Shown here: in pieces, positions 35,220 to 45,526 of the stretch
How the letters are laid out: every line of letters starts with the position of its first letter
Numbering within the stretch: the stretch's first letter is position 1
DNA from: Ottelia alismoides
Lineage: Eukaryota > Streptophyta > Magnoliopsida > Alismatales > Hydrocharitaceae
Direction of reading: 5' to 3'
DNA: 64,000 nt
NCBI GenBank assembly: GCA_037367405.1
Contig: JAZKJV010009628.1
Location: 1 to 64,000 of the forward strand
The notes under the pieces: model-generated
The model's database searches: none
Seen by the model: the letters and a program-made list of their open reading frames with translations, nothing else
What the model was told of the DNA's origin: nothing
Position numbers and translations under genes: made by a program

Positions 35220-35255
35220 ATTCTCGGGGACGAGCATGGTTTAAGTATAGGGGTA
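35220..35255 (+). promoter_or_regulatory. Terminal polypurine tract and hairpin of element C
   Basis: ATTCTCG and CGAGCAT (one mismatch) close a GGGA loop at 35220-35237. GGTTTAAGTATAGGGGTA then abuts the TGATGAATCC start of the 3' LTR at 35256. Confidence 0.75.
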
Positions 35256-35664
35256 TGATGAATCCTGTATTCATCATGCTAAAATTGGTCATTTAGGCTA
35301 TGTTTCCCAACATTCACATGCATTTAATCATTAACAAAGCATCATTAGCATTCATACATGTGTAAATAATATCTGCATTTCATCATGCATAATGGCATTA
35401 AAAACCCCAAGTGTAAATTAGCCCAAAAAGCTGCTAACTTCTTACATTTGTAAATAATTCATCCTAACTCCAATTGACCCCAAACTACCTCCATTGTGTA
35501 GATATTACTAACTTAATTAAATAGAAAATAAAAAAAAATTACTGACCCCAATAAGAGACAAATGATCCCAAAGTCTAATTTCACATCTGATAGACTAAAA
35601 TAAGCATATCTCCCACATACAATGTCCGATTTTGGTCTACTCACTTTTAAAGTACTCCATTCTG
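35256..35664 (+). repeat. Element C, truncated 3' LTR
   Basis: Matches 29405-29813 and then stops after ACTCCATT. The next bases are minus-strand integrase of element E. The lost 2.5 kb were removed by a deletion. Confidence 0.82.
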
Positions 35665-38270
35665 GTCTACTCGTATCCTTGGCTGTCGGGAAAAGGATCC
35701 ATAAAATCTATGCTCCATGCATCAAAAACATCACAATAATCACCGACTATAGACATCTCATCTTTCTATCCAACTGTCCATCTCATCCTTTAATAAATCA
35801 GGCACGATTGTACAAAATCAATAGCATCTTGAAACAGGGTCGACTAATACAATCCCCATTGAAGTACCTTGTGAGCGATTCTCTTCCCCAAATGGTGTCC
35901 TCCAACCTTAAAGTGAATGACAATATGTGAGGACACTCTGGTACTCCTCCTGAGGAATACTCCTTCTCTAAACACAATCCGACCCTTTGAAGAAAAGGAA
36001 AGGATCGTACCAATGGCATCTCCTCGAATTCGACTTCAGTCTGTCATTGCTTCTCCTAGTCCAACCATGGGGAACCTGCTTGGAGACAAGAAAGTTCACC
36101 ATGTTGGCATACAACGAGAGTGAGTCAATAACACAGATTGACTCATCTGAGAAGGTCTCTCTAATCTGCTCGTAATCAGGTAAGTCCTTAAGCTTAATCC
36201 GAGAAAGGTGATCAACCACAACATTCCTCACTCTAGGTTTATCTTATCTCCAAGTCAAACTCCCAGAGGAGAACAATCCACCTAAGAAGACGACCTTCAC
36301 ATCCTTATTTTCCATTAAGTACCGAATAGTTGTATGATCGATGTAGATTGTCATCTCAGAGCCCAAGATATACGACTTGAACTTCTCGAGGGGTTGAAGC
36401 GTCATCCATGATCTCAAAGGGGAGAGACCAGTCAGGAGCTTGTAGGATAGGTGGGGCACAAATATTCATTTTCAAGAGCTCAAAGGCCCCCAGACACCTG
36501 TGATCTACAACGAACTATGTGTCATTCCCTAAGAGCTCAGTCAATGGGAGGGGGGGGGGCAATCTTCGAAAAATCCTGAATAAATCTTCTATAAAATCTA
36601 ACATGCCCTAGAAATGACCTCAATGACTTCATCTTGGTAGGTGGATCGAGTTTCTTGATCACCTCCACCTTGGCATGTCCAACCTCCATTCCTCTTTTAG
36701 AGATAACATGCCCCAACACAATGCCCTTCATCACCATAAAGTGACTCTTCTCCTAGGAGAGTAACAGATTCAACTTTTTACAACTCTTGAGGACTCGGTC
36801 CAAGTGTGCTAAACTTGTATCAAATGAATCACCATGAACCAAGAAGTCATCCATGAACACTTCCAGGAAATCTCCCACCATCTTGACAAATACGACGAGC
36901 ATGCAACGCTAGAAAGTTCCTGGGGCATTGCAGAGCCCGAGTGGCATGCGTCTGAATGCCTAAGTGATGAATGATCATATGAATGTGGTATTTTCCTGGT
37001 TCTCCGGGGCTATAGCTACTTGGTTGTAGTCTAAGTATCCGTCAAGAAAACAAAAGAACTCTTTCCCTATGAGTCTCTCCAAAATCTGATCAATAAAAGG
37101 CAAGGGAAAGTGGTCTTTCTTGGTCATGGCATTCGGGCGCCCGTAGTCGACACATACGCGCCATGGCATGGGTACTCATGTCGCGATCTCTACCACCTCC
37201 TCATTGGTGACCATCTGAATTCCCGACTTATTCAGGACAACATGAAGTGGGGACACCCATTTAGAGTCAGAAATAGGGTATATAAACTTTCCTGGCACCA
37301 TTTCTCAATGTCGTTCTTCACTACTTCTCGTAGATTGGGGTTAAGTCTCACATTATCCTTAGTAAAATTATGGTGTGAGCATAGAGCAGGGTTGATCCCC
37401 ACGAGATCCGATAGCTTATTGTTTTGCAGTTCCTCCCTAAGACCTCCAACAACCTAAACTCCTGTTATAAAGTCAAGTCAGAGCTAGTCACGATATTTCT
37501 CTTTGGATCCCGCAAGAAAGGCACACTTGAGTGTAGGAGGTAGTGATTTCTGTTTCGGCAATGTGGTATCATCAATCAAATCTGGATAAACTGAATCTGA
37601 ATTTGGTTCCATGCTGCATGAAAGTGGGCTTGTCTGTGTAGTACTCGCCACCAACTTAGAAGTATTTGGTGTCGGATCGCAAAACACACAGGTAATTCAG
37701 CTAAAGTCGTGCCCGACTCATCGTCTATGTCCCATGACCATTACGAAGGGGATGGAACTGATAGATCCAGATGGATCTCTACGTCATCATGGGAATAGGT
37801 AGATGCATTTCTAACAAGATCATGCAACATCTGGCAAACTACATCATGCACTATGTCCTTTCCAGATGAAAGGGTCTCGCTCTGTACTAAAGAAACCTGT
37901 CTCCAAATCCCAACGGTGTTAATCATTCTGCAATATGCCTCTGAGTATGAGTACTATGTGCTACTCTCTGAATAGGGTCGCTGACACTTAGTTTACTTCA
38001 TCTCAAGGTTCACTTATTCGCTTGGAGAATGGAACTTCGTCATTTCCATACATTAATTGAAAGATGGACTTGCAGTCCTAAGGAAGAGAACAGAAAATGA
38101 TTTCAGATTCTATTCAATGATTGGGGGTCTCCATCTCCAGGACCTTGAAGTCAACCTGATAGTTCTGCCCCTCAATCGAGATAACAACATTATTCACTTC
38201 TCCCTTAGGTAATTTGCGAAGTGTTTCAACTCTAATTTTTGATATAATGCTAAGGGAAGTAAGTTGATTG
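35665..38270 (-). pseudogene. Element E pol: protease, RT, RNase H, partial integrase
   Basis: Right to left: a protease-like piece with VVISIEGQNYQVDFKVLEM (near 38140-38200); reverse transcriptase with VCVDYGRPN, KKDHFPLPFIDQILERL and CFLDGYLDYNQVAIAPENQ (36975-37169); catalytic FLEVFMDDFLVHG (near 36850); and thumb FLGHVRFYRRFIQDFSKIAP (36537-36640). RNase H follows with TIYIDHTTIRYLMENKDVK (36300-36400), then linker and zinc region (35968-36231). The integrase core stops at IDFMDPFPDSQGYE (35667-35710), cut by the junction with element C, so its catalytic residues are missing. Motifs are Athila-like. Multiple stops and frameshifts are present. Confidence 0.87.
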
Positions 38271-38278
38271 AAGAACTT

Positions 38279-39149
38279 CTATCCAAAAGTGTGCGTGCAA
38301 ACGCGATATCGTCGATATAACTTTCTACGCAGTGAGCACCCGTGCCTCTCTTTTCTTTTGGAAATGTCTGACTCTCGAGACAATAGGTTGTCTACTGACA
38401 AGACACGTGTCTTCACATTTTGGTTCTCTTTCTTCCTGTTAACCCTAGAATGTGTGAATCCCACCTTAAGGTATTTTTGGAATGCAGGATGGTTAGCCAC
38501 ATACTCATCAAATGGTACATTTATAGTGACATTTTCTTTACAAAAGCGTGCCATATCGGTGTCATCTTTCTGAATCTTTTTGATGCATTTTCCTACCGTA
38601 AGAGCACGAGGGAAAGCGATTGAAGCTAAACAAATTGAAGACGATGAATTTGAATCATGAAGTAAAAGATTGTTCTTGGCATTAATGGAAATAGAGTTCT
38701 TCGTACATGAATATTTTTGATGCAACATAGGATCGAAATCAAAACTATCTACTATAGGTTGTGGAATAGAAACTGAAGTGGTATCCACCACAACTGAAGG
38801 TGCAAGGTCCTCCATAGACTCGGAAGTATATCCATGTTTGTGATGCTACATACGTGCTCTCCTTCTCTGCTCAACTTCATGAGTAAATATCTTTAAATGG
38901 TGATGATGGAGCTTCGAAATATGTTGCCTCTCCTCCTCGTCCTCTGAAGACTCTTCTGGTAGAGTCCAGAGATGCCCCTCCTCATGTCCCTCACCTGGTC
39001 AGGTACAATCACGGTCCTTTCTCTGTCGAGTGACATGTGATTAGCCTCGTCACACGAAAGAATCTCATGTTCAGATCTAAAGGATGCTGAATAGTATACC
39101 TGACCGAAGAGCTGCTGAGAACTAAAACAGTTCATGATATTAGGATTAG
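38279..39149 (-). pseudogene. Element E, C-terminal gag/linker region
   Basis: A 178-aa open frame (38279-38815) and a further frame (38893-39149) lie between gag and protease. They are polar and rich in Ser, Lys and Arg, with no domain I recognise. A basic stretch near the end (SKRKERHG, LRRKLYRR) would suit nucleic-acid binding, but no zinc knuckle is visible. The frame runs into the CACTA insertion at 39150 and resumes at 55374 with QILDELQSYRNEIHNLQVDV, a coiled-coil-like segment. Confidence 0.55.
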
Positions 39150-39450
39150 CACTACTAAAAAACATAGAACATGCCACGGTTGAGTATCGTGGCTTAATGT
39201 CATATTACCGTTGCCTAAGAATATTGGCCACGGTAATATTACCGTGGTTTATACTACCGTGTCTTATAGTTTACCGTGGCCAAAGAGGTTACTTTTTCAC
39301 CACAGTGGACGTACTGTGGCTATATTGTTTTGGCCACGGTATTTTTACCGATGAAAAAACTTTCAAGCCATGATTTAATAGCATGACAAATCTATTTAAG
39401 CCACGGTAATCAAAATGTGGTAAAAAAACATCTTGCCAAAGTACAGGCTT
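39150..39450. repeat. Left terminal and subterminal repeats of the CACTA element
   Basis: Beyond the terminal 13 bp, motif CCACGGTA or its complement TACCGTGG recurs about every 20-40 bp. A perfect 20-bp palindrome CCACGGTAATATTACCGTGG lies at 39228-39247. Such motifs are where the second CACTA protein (TNPA in maize Spm) binds; that role is inferred from the family. Confidence 0.85.
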
Positions 39451-41916
39451 TGACAACGGTTTAATAATTGTGACGACAGAGATTTGGCCATGAAAGTTGT
39501 ACCGGCAAAAAAGCAGATTTTAAGAAAAATCATCGCATGTATCAATTAATCATTTAACAAAATCCCCTATGATATGCATATGGTATTCGTTGTTCATTCC
39601 CTGTACTGCCATAATCACATGGTGAACATGCATACACATGATAAATCTACATACAAGGTAACAAACAAACTTATGATAAGCATAAACACACAAGTTGAAA
39701 AAGTGCATAATCTTCATGTCAACATAAGATTTTTAACAAAATAAGAGCTAATTAAGGTTCAATTAGCTAATAAAACATTTAAAAGGAATATGACCTTTGA
39801 CATCTAATAATATTAGATGCAACGTAAAGATCGATCTAAAATTAAATGCTATTATCTAAAGCGAAATCACTAAAATCTGCATCATCTTCTGAATTTCATC
39901 ATCATCTCTTGTTGTACCCATGCCTTTGTTCATTGCAGATGATGAACACTCTCTTTGTGATGAACGACTGCCCTTCGATGATGACGCCTCTTGTGCTTTG
40001 GTAATGATAGCAACTGATTTTGCTATCTCTCCTAGTAAGACCTCTAATCTTGTGACTCGATCATGTAAGTTACTATCTGGTTGGTCTCTACGTCCATAGT
40101 ACTTGGATGGATTAATCCTCCGCCCACTCCCCTCATGCATCCTGGATGTTCAGGTCCAGTAGCTTCTAGATATGCTGCGTCTGGAGAGATAGGAGACCCA
40201 TCATTTGGGTGTTGAAGTGCCATTATTTGCTCCTGATGCAATGAAATAAAAAGAATTTGAATTAATACATATATTAAATTGAATTTGAAGCATAAGTAAA
40301 TTAACTTACGTGTTGCTTTTGCAATTTCTTATCATGCCACATTCTTAAGCCATCTTTTCCTTCTCTACTTTTGAGTATATAAAAAGATTGCAACGATCAA
40401 CATCAATATCCTTTTTCACCTGAATCTAATTATATAAATAAATATATGAGGTAATGCATAAAAATTAAATTGAAAAAAATAAAAATTACATACCAACTCG
40501 TGCTTTACTGCTTGGTATTTTTTCTACCCATGCGATGAGCTGCATGTGTTAACTTTGATCGATTATGTGCATTTCTGCATTGCATTGCCTACAATAATAT
40601 AATTTCCATAATTAACACCTATTATTTTCGAACAGAAATCTAAACTAAACAATATCTAGCAGATCTAGTTGAATGGAATGTTAACAATATCTAGCAATAT
40701 CATCAATAGGAAACATGGCCTAATATAAAGCATAGATTATATGGACGGAAACTCTTTATCACAAACATAAACATAACTTCATGATCTATCTTGTCAAATA
40801 GTTTTATGGTCATATATTCATGAACACTATTGAACTAACCACTAAATGTTTGAATCTATACTTTATATTCTTTGGATGTCCAATAATCAACCAAAGTTCT
40901 CCAATCTTCTTCAGTTATACCTTCCGGTACATTAGCAAGTAGTTGACTTATTGGGATGTTCTCATCAAAGTACTGCAAATATAGATAACAAGTTTGGATT
41001 ATAATTCTATACAAGAATTCATTCCAATGATAAACCTATAATGATTAAATAAATTGATTTTCTTACATCTCTCTTAATCCGAAATCGCCAACTTCGATGC
41101 AACTTTGAAGCATGCGAAAGAATCATCTTGTCCAACTCATCATTGACTTCCCATGAAAATGATTCCTGTAATATATTCTGATTAAAAATTTCATATAAAA
41201 ATATGAACAATGTTCCTAAGGTATATATTAACATTACCCTCAATCTCTTCATAAGTAGATCACGCATCTCTTTTGTGGCATCTCTTCGAAAATACCGGAT
41301 CGTAATTGGGATAATACTACGAGTGAGTATACCTAAATGACTTTGAAAAAGTTCACTATTGATTCCAACAACATAACCGTCCACAAGATCTACAAAAAAA
41401 GTCTCACTTGGTCTAAGACGGTAGAGAGCAACTCCTTGAGCAACACCCCGTACTCGTGGTCTTTTGGACTCATGTGTAATTGGAGTCCCTAGATCCTCCT
41501 CAGATGGAGTAGCTGATGTAGATGATGGTCTCATGGTAGGAGATGGCGAATGATGCTCATCTGGTGTGTTCTGATCATGTACTCTACGATCAATTGCCCG
41601 CTGACGAGTACCTGATGATAAACAATAGATATTATTCATATTATAAAAATGATGGAATTTACTGACAAATACGATTTTTATGTTGATACGGCCTTAAATA
41701 ACACAACTTTACCGATGCAGACGATGGCCTCATAGGAGGAGAAGGAGATCGATGATCATCTACTGTGTTGCGATCATGAACTCTATGATTTATTATTTGT
41801 CGACGAGAGGCCACCTGGTGTAAAACAATATAAGTTAATCATATTTTAAAAATGACAAACTTTACAAAAAAAATACAATTCTCTTATTCATACATCCTTT
41901 AATAACACAACATTAC

Positions 41917-42284
41917 TGATGAATCTCGATTCATCATTCTTTATTCTATCATTTTGGCCTTAAAAACCCAAGCAAATGCATGTAAATAACATCAATTTGT
42001 ACATAATAGCATTCATCATTTATTGCATTAAATGTACATAGAATAAGGTTTTTAATGCCAAAATTATAGAATAAAGAGAAGAAAAGAAAAAGGAATAAAA
42101 TATTGCAAATATTTTATGACCCTAACCCCGAGACCAAGGCCAGCATGGAATTGGTCGACAAGGAATAAAGTAGGGGGAGATAAGGGCCATTATACAATAA
42201 ATACCTCATTTATTTATTCACTCATTTATGCATTTTTGGCACCTATTTTGTACATAATTATTTGTTCATCAAACACAAATATTA
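41917..42284 (+). repeat. Element H, 5' LTR remnant (368 bp)
   Basis: Aligns base by base with 45527-45893 and stops after CAAATATT. A deletion has joined U3 directly to 3' UTR sequence, removing most of the LTR, primer-binding site and any coding region. Confidence 0.9.
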
Positions 42285-42990
42285 TTCATTGACTAGCATG
42301 TACTACTCCCCGAGGGTTATCTGCGGGAGGGTACATCACTTTCTAGGTATTCGGTCTCCTTCTGATTGTGTCTCCGATCTGCGAAGCACGGAGCCGAGTC
42401 TTCTGAGTTATGTACTTGGTACCCTCTCTGATTGTGTATCAGATCTGCGGATCACGGGACCAGGTCTTCTGATTATGGTCTGACTCCTGGCTCCTTTGGG
42501 CCTGCTCACCTTGACGACCCTCGCAGGGTTGAGCCATGTCTTGTGGCATTAGGTGTATGTCTCCTACGATCTTCCGACCTCATGACCACCGCATGCCACG
42601 ACGTCTCTTGCTCTTTACCTTTCCATATCTTATTGAGACTCTGATTGACCGGAGGAGTCTGTATTGCTCTTTCTTCCTCCCGGTCTTACGGTATCGGCTC
42701 TGTTTCCTCATGCTGACCCTGTGTGCTGATTATCTGCTTCATGCTACCGCACCCGATATCTATCCTTTCGACCTGTTGTCCCCGGTAGCTGACATCCACT
42801 TGATTGCAGATTCGGGTGTCCTTCCACCCTTTGACTGTATCCTCATTCTCACAGGGAGACGATGATGCAAGTATGGTATTCACTTGTCAGATACCATCCT
42901 GTACTTCACTAGTTCTTCACCGCTTGTATATATGTGTTTGTATATTCCGTTTTCCCGCATGTTATGTGTGCCCTAGATCAATCGCCATAT
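42285..42990 (+). other. Element H interior, proximal part with 69-bp duplication
   Basis: Two related units starting CTGATTGTGTMTC begin near 42362 and 42431 and end TCTTCTGAKTTATG. ORFs here (42432-42644, 42536-42865) have no recognisable domain and overlap in different frames. I see no gene. Confidence 0.5.
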
Positions 42991-42998
42991 CTTTGTGT

Positions 42999-43521
42999 CT
43001 ATACTTAGGACGTACTTTGTCCTAAGTATAGGGGGGTACACACTGCGTTGTTCTTTCGTCGTTCAGTTTCGTCACTCCTATTGTTACCCAAACTTAGGGA
43101 TATCTCACCCTAAGTATAGGGGGAGTGATGCATATATTCTCCATGAACTTTTCGTCTATCTGTATATATCTCTCTTTTCTTCTTTTCTTCTTTTCTTTTT
43201 CATATTTCTTTATCTAAATAAAAGGTGACACCCCTTTGTATCAGTTTTCTGTACTTAGGACGAACTTGTCCTAAGTATAGGGGGTGCACTCCTGATTTGT
43301 TAATTCTTTCATCTGTTTATTCCCACCCTTGACCCTCCCTACTTTGTGTACAGTCTGCTATACTTGGATTATTTGATCCTGAGTATAGGGGGGGAAGTCA
43401 ACTTCTTTTTCCTTCATCTCTTATTCATGTATTCTTTAGACTTCTCTATACTCAGTACGAGATATGTCTTCTCTTTTCTCTTCGATCTATGAGGACATAG
43501 CTCATGCTAAGTATAGGGGGG
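42999..43521 (+). repeat. Five hairpin-polypurine modules of element H
   Basis: Module 1: arms 42999-43011 and 43019-43031 (CTATACTTAGGAC, GTCCTAAGTATAG; perfect 13 bp). Module 2: 43092-43099 and 43108-43115 (ACTTAGGG, CCCTAAGT). Module 3: 43252-43261 and 43268-43277 (TACTTAGGAC, GTCCTAAGTA). Module 4: 43358-43369 and 43376-43388 (one bulge, GGAT/ATCC core). Module 5: 43446-43468 and 43494-43516 (19 of 23 paired). Every right arm runs straight into AGTATAGGGGG, the sequence used as the terminal polypurine tract. Confidence 0.9.
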
Positions 43522-43739
43522 TCGTATATACTCTGTGTATACTTCATCCATAACTCGTACTTTCGTATAGTTACTAATAAATATGGCTGAAAATATGATA
43601 TAATTCATTAACTAATAATGTTTTTTATTCCTCGGATTCTTTTTGTATATACTGATTAATAAATCATGTTAAAAATACTTTTGCAAAATGATTTGAAAAA
43701 TGGTGTGAACTGTTTGGAAAACTTTTGTGAAATATTTTC

Positions 43740-43920
43740 AACCTTTGTAAAAATATTTTGAGATAAAGGATTTGAAAACCTATTTGCAAACGATTTGAAA
43801 ATAGGTTTGCAACCTATTTGCAACCTATTTTCAACCTATGTAAAAATATTTTGAGATAAAGGATTCTCTTTCTATTTGTGTGAAATAAAGGATTTGAAAA
43901 CCTATTTGCAAACGATTTTT
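43740..43920 (+). repeat. AT-rich tandem repeat in element H
   Basis: AAAAATATTTTGAGATAAAG occurs at about 43749 and 43839. GATTTGAAAACCTATTTGCA occurs at about 43769 and 43890. It is a partial tandem duplication with no coding potential. Confidence 0.65.
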
Positions 43921-44339
43921 AAAAAACATTTTGTAAAAATATTGTGAAAATGTATATATAGTGTCTGCAAAATCTTTACAAAATGGATTTCAAATGTTTG
44001 TAAATAGTTGCAAAATTATTTTGTACTATAGTTTTCAAAATGATTTTTCAAATAAATTTGAGGAATAAAAGCATCATAATTAAATAAATATCTTTATCAA
44101 TTGTATATACACCTCAATAAATCACTTTGATAAAACTTGTAAAGTCTTGTAAAATAAAGCGGCACGCCCGTGTAAATAGTTGTATATATTTTATTCTTTG
44201 AGTGCCAAAATTCTTTTATTTGTAAATACTTTGTGTAAAAATTCCTCTCTTTGTTTTCAAATTCTATGAAAAATTGCAGTATTTTTTGCATATTTGTAAA
44301 TAGCTTTTGCATAGCATTCATATTCTTTTATTGAGCTTG

Positions 44340-45490
44340 ATGATTGAACTAGTCCAATAAAGTCGAAGATTGGAGCTTGGTTGGACCTTACTGCACCTAA
44401 CTGCACTGGAACCTTATGGGAACTAGGTTTAAGGTACTTCAGGTCTATTCAGACTTAATTCTTTGAGAAATCAGGGCTAGGTTCAAGTCACCGTAGTAGA
44501 CTAACTAGAACTTTTCGAAACACACGTATGACTCTTGTCGGCCGTGACCTAACTTGGACACTTGCACCTTTGACTTGGCTCAACTCAGTTGGAGTGGTGA
44601 GGGGGTTGGATTTGCCAGTTTGAGACGCACACGGGTGGAAACATTCGTCCTCGTCTAGGGAGGGAAGTGCACCCCAACCTGGTCCAGTTTCAATGAAGTC
44701 GAATAACAGGAGAGTGTGGGTTGCAATAAAGCTTCAAAAGAGGGATAGTCTTCTGGCTCAAGAGGAAAAAGTCCTTATGTAAATGCTGCTGTAAATAGTA
44801 TGTTGAAAAAAAGAAAAAAAAGAAAAAAAAGAAAGAAAAAAAGAGAAATTCCAAAAAAGTGGGCAGGCTTGTAAATAAAAATAAAAATGCCTGCCGGAGT
44901 ATGTATATATGTTGTATAGAAAATAAGCAAGCTTGAGCATCAAAGTTATACCATGTGAGCCTGCAGCTGGATGACTTGACTACACTGGTCTTGCATCCCA
45001 GGATAGGTAGCCACACTGGCTACCGTCCATTCTTTTCTCCACCCCCTCCTCTTGAGTCAGATGCCACTTGAACTTAGAAGGGAATACCCCGCTCCTCGAC
45101 GGTAGAGGGCTGGATTGGGGAATCATTGGATTGTCATTCTGGAGAAGTTAGTTCCTTTGTCATTTCAGTTGGGGAGAACCACCATCACTTACACCGTACA
45201 AGTCAGCTTCATACTCATAAGGGTTTGCGTATGATATAGACTAGTTCTGACCAGGCTATTGAGGTGATTTGAATCGAGTTCTGTGACTGTCGAAGGCTAT
45301 TGTGTTTTAAATTTGGTTCCCTACCAGGTTCCACACACATTTTCACACCAAGGTCTAACCTGAGCTTCAAACTTTGATTTTGTACAGATAAGTTTAATAA
45401 TCATGATCAATTCACTCGATTCTTTAAATTCTTTATTTTTGCTTTTTCTTTTCTTCGTATTCTTTATCTTTTTGTACTTATTGCATAAGT
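44340..45490 (+). other. Element H distal interior without genes
   Basis: Contains an A-rich stretch (44808-44855) and short frames only (44690-45016 minus, low-complexity). No domain, RNA gene or promoter is recognised. It leads into the terminal hairpin and polypurine tract. Confidence 0.5.
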
Positions 45491-45491
45491 A

Positions 45492-45526
45492 TTTGCTAGG
45501 GACTAGCAAAGGCAAGTATAGGGGGA
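45492..45526 (+). promoter_or_regulatory. Terminal polypurine tract and hairpin of element H
   Basis: TTTGCTAG and CTAGCAAA form a perfect 8-bp stem (45492-45499, 45503-45510) around GGA. AAGTATAGGGGGA then abuts TGATGAATC at 45527. Confidence 0.85.

Larger units (their letters stand above)
33625..35255 (+). mobile_element. Element C 3' UTR
   Basis: No env-like or other ORF above about 80 aa with recognisable content. It carries one internal hairpin-polypurine module (33746-33819) and aligns, inverted, with A's and F's 3' UTRs (CACTCGAGAGGCACC near 34804, CAGACTTGTA-type block near 34660). It ends in the terminal polypurine tract. Confidence 0.75.
29405..35664 (+). mobile_element. Element C: Athila deletion derivative, truncated 3' LTR
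   Basis: Plus strand. The 5' LTR (29405-32355) is complete. The interior has lost primer-binding site, gag, protease, reverse transcriptase and RNase H, resuming in the RNase H-integrase linker at about 32361. The integrase, 3' UTR with polypurine modules (33625-35255) and first 400 bp of the 3' LTR remain. The 3' LTR stops near 35660, where minus-strand integrase of element E starts. One deletion therefore removed the end of C with part of E, and no TSD can be recovered (left flank CGTAC). Confidence 0.82.

Noticed and set aside
33625..35255. Env-like ORF expected in some Athila elements
   Set aside because: No ORF with signal peptide or transmembrane pattern of adequate length; the region is 3' UTR.
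36541..36737. Intact small gene for a reverse transcriptase piece
   Set aside because: Only the thumb region of the broken Athila pol of element E; flanks carry stops and frameshifts.
44690..45016. 108-aa minus-strand ORF with Phe-rich membrane-like stretch
   Set aside because: The hydrophobic run comes from a (GAAAA)n low-complexity tract; no conserved content.
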